From: JABFSC01 sp031389045
Lineage (GTDB): Bacteria > Desulfobacterota > Binatia > Bin18
Reading direction: 5' to 3'
Length of the DNA stretch: 5,279 bases
Assembly (NCBI GenBank): GCA_031389045.1
Contig: JANMSE010000322.1
Coordinates: 1 to 5,279, forward strand
In this document: positions 5,184-5,279 of the stretch, in pieces
Layout of the letters: each line of letters starts with the position of its first letter
Numbering within the stretch: the stretch's first letter is position 1
Position numbers and translations under genes: made by a program
Notes under the pieces: model-generated
Seen by the model: only the letters and a program-made list of their open reading frames with translations
Database searches by the model: none
What the model was told of the DNA's origin: nothing

Positions 5184-5279
5184 ATGAAAGCACAAGCGAT
5201 AGCCGATTTGTATTCCGATTACTTACTGGCTTCATTTGGGGCCACCACGGCGACGGGGCTCAGCGAACTGCTGGAGGGG
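5184..5279 (+). CDS. Transposase, N-terminal fragment (cut by window edge)
   Basis: The first 32 codons of an open frame run off the right edge. The start MKAQAIADLYSDYLLASF followed by GATTATGLSELLEG resembles the N-terminus of DDE transposases of the IS4/IS701-like superfamily, whose members often read as YSDYLxSSFGxTTATGLSxLLDG before a SHDxxTRFL segment. The catalytic DDE residues would lie beyond the window, so activity and exact family cannot be judged. ATG at 5184 is the natural start for this similarity. The gene lies 43 bp to the right of the 198-bp inverted-repeat element, and the two may belong to the same mobile unit. Confidence 0.7.
   Translation, partial: MKAQAIADLYSDYLLASFGATTATGLSELLEG

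Overview
The window (about 5.3 kb, GC in the mid-fifties by eye) looks like chromosomal DNA of an uncultured, repeat-rich bacterium. The genes are of generalist type: PAP2 phosphatase, ferritin-like DUF6306 protein, toxin-antitoxin pair, ArgE-type deacetylase and cation diffusion facilitator. This mix, non-ATG starts, heptanucleotide arrays and GC-rich hairpin repeats would suit an environmental lineage such as a deltaproteobacterium-like, Tectomicrobia-like or Binatia-like one. That is only an impression; nothing here fixes the phylum.

Layout. Positions 1-247 are non-coding and repetitive. A perfect 7-bp tandem array (1-100) is followed by a GC-rich hairpin (110-136) and a second 7-bp array (164-219), whose decayed end reaches into the last codons of the first gene. 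Positions 232-2406 hold four minus-strand genes, in transcription order: DUF4258 toxin (2406-2125), YgiT-type zinc-finger antitoxin (2112-1864), DUF6306 ferritin-like protein (1759-1340) and a PAP2 membrane phosphatase with an extra C-terminal beta-rich domain (1350-232). The last two overlap and are probably translationally coupled. A 104-bp gap with strong dyad symmetry separates the toxin-antitoxin pair from them. Positions 2407-2578 form a divergent intergenic region.

Positions 2579-3763 encode an M20 amidohydrolase with all ArgE hallmarks (acetylornithine deacetylase, arginine biosynthesis) on the plus strand. It converges with a CDF metal transporter (4825-3770, minus). The two stop codons form the arms of a perfect 12-bp palindrome. 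Positions 4826-5183 are non-coding. They contain a 198-bp nested inverted-repeat element (4943-5140) with 14-bp terminal inverted repeats. The start of a transposase gene (5184 to the window end, plus) lies 43 bp further on, so the right edge is mobile DNA.

The genes do not form one pathway: the window joins a small toxin-antitoxin/accessory operon, two housekeeping genes and an insertion-sequence edge. The most distinctive features are the nested palindromic element beside the transposase and the paired heptanucleotide arrays around a terminator-like hairpin. I see no CRISPR array, tRNA, rRNA or recognisable riboswitch, and no clearly novel defence or metabolic system.
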